Part shown: positions 63,613 through 64,000 of the stretch, in pieces
Position numbering within the stretch: the stretch's first letter is position 1
Layout of the letters: each line of letters starts with the position of its first letter
Origin: Mycosarcoma maydis
Lineage: Eukaryota > Basidiomycota > Ustilaginomycetes > Ustilaginales
Length of the DNA: 64,000 bases
Assembly: GCF_000328475.2 (NCBI RefSeq)
Contig: NC_026480.1
Location: forward strand, 434,001-498,000
Direction: 5' to 3'
Position numbers and translations under genes: made by a program
Notes under the pieces: generated by a model
Databases searched by the model: none
What the model was told of the DNA's origin: nothing
The model's input: only the letters and a program-made list of their open reading frames with translations

Positions 63613-64000
63613 TCAGAGCTTGTGACGTGCGCCAGCGGCGATGTTTTCGAATCGTTTCTGAGGAGCTCCTGATGCAAACACGGATTCTGCACCTCTCTGT
63701 GTTGCGGCAAACAAGACGCCCGAATCGAGAAAAGGCAAGGTGGGTCAGCTTCAGCTTGCACATGATTTCGTTGCACCAAGATGCGAATGCAAAGGCATGC
63801 ATCACTTACGAGTTCAGCCTGATTGACGGCGTCGAGACCGGTGTAAGCATACGCTGCATCGTTGAGCAGTTTTTTCGTGTACAGCAGGGAAAACGCGCTG
63901 TAGTTGGGAAACAAGAACTTGTCCCTCACATGCTGCAGCACATGGTCCAGGATGGGTGGAGTAGCAAGCTTGTCTTTGGCATGAAATCCAGCTGGCTTCG
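63613..64000 (-). CDS. C-terminal part of a probable crotonase-family (enoyl-CoA hydratase/isomerase) protein
   Basis: Partial; the 5' end lies beyond the window. Exons 63810-64000 and 63613-63696, intron 63697-63809 (113 bp, GTAAGT...CACAG). The visible 91 residues include ILDHVLQHVRDKFLFPNYSA, LLYTKKLLNDAAYAYTGLDA, VNQAELRGAESVFASGAPQK and RFENIAAGARHKL at the end. The K-x-L-L-N helix followed by NxxEL and a G-x-P-x-x-RF stretch resembles the C-terminal helices of crotonase-fold enzymes, and the terminal HKL resembles a type-1 peroxisomal signal (yeast Eci1 ends in HRL). If correct, it acts in peroxisomal fatty-acid beta-oxidation. The catalytic part is not in the window, so the assignment is tentative. 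It converges with KEL3. Confidence 0.45.

Overview
The window is nuclear DNA of a basidiomycete fungus, most likely a smut (Ustilaginaceae). The evidence is compact genes with short introns of about 70-115 bp (GT...AG), fungal-type proteins (HAP2, STN1, CHZ1, NPC1/NCR1), Ty1/copia, pogo and LINE remnants, and the dispersed motif ATCGTGA/TCACGAT that fills intergenic DNA, as I recall it doing in smuts. I cannot name the species from sequence alone.

Layout. (1) 1-12.6 kb is ordinary euchromatin: the end of a mitochondrial bS18 gene (+), an arylamine N-acetyltransferase (-), ASA1 (+), CACTIN (-), LSM12 (+) and an NPC1-type sterol transporter (-). (2) 13.0-14.9 kb holds a nearly intact pogo-family transposase with one frameshift. 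(3) 14.9-20.8 kb is a repeat graveyard: a decayed LINE reverse transcriptase, a scaffold gap, a foldback element and several diverged LTR pieces in both orientations. (4) 20.8-46.1 kb is dominated by two blocks of one Ty1/copia-like LTR retrotransposon, each written as LTR-gag-pol-LTR-foreign fragment-gap-partial pol-LTR. A second, decayed pogo element (32.67-34.79 kb) lies between them. (5) 46.1-49.6 kb holds the rest of the foldback element, a dead copy of the 40S ribosomal protein S0 gene and a fourth gap. (6) 49.7-64 kb is gene-dense again: STN1 (-), CHZ1 (+), RPC9/RPC17 (-), SOF1 (+), HAP2 (-), a secreted ThuA-like protein (+), a KEL3/KLHDC4 kelch protein (+) and the end of a probable crotonase-family gene (-).

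The host genes are mostly housekeeping: mitochondrial and cytosolic translation, ribosome biogenesis, splicing, Pol III transcription, chromatin, telomere and sterol traffic. They alternate in strand, so several pairs share short divergent promoters (CACTIN/LSM12, STN1/CHZ1, RPC9/SOF1, HAP2/ThuA). They do not form one pathway.

The most interesting part is the copia family. Its primer binding site matches the anticodon stem-loop of initiator tRNA-Met (half-tRNA priming), and the ATG inside that site is also the gag start. The Gag zinc knuckle ends in Tyr instead of Cys, the LTR carries a CpG-rich 77-bp minisatellite, and one copy has an intact 133-codon ORF between pol and the 3' LTR. Each 11-kb block is bounded by its own 5-bp target duplication yet has the same odd internal order. 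I read this as one 6.7-kb element per site, mis-assembled around the 100-N gaps, rather than a real composite transposon.
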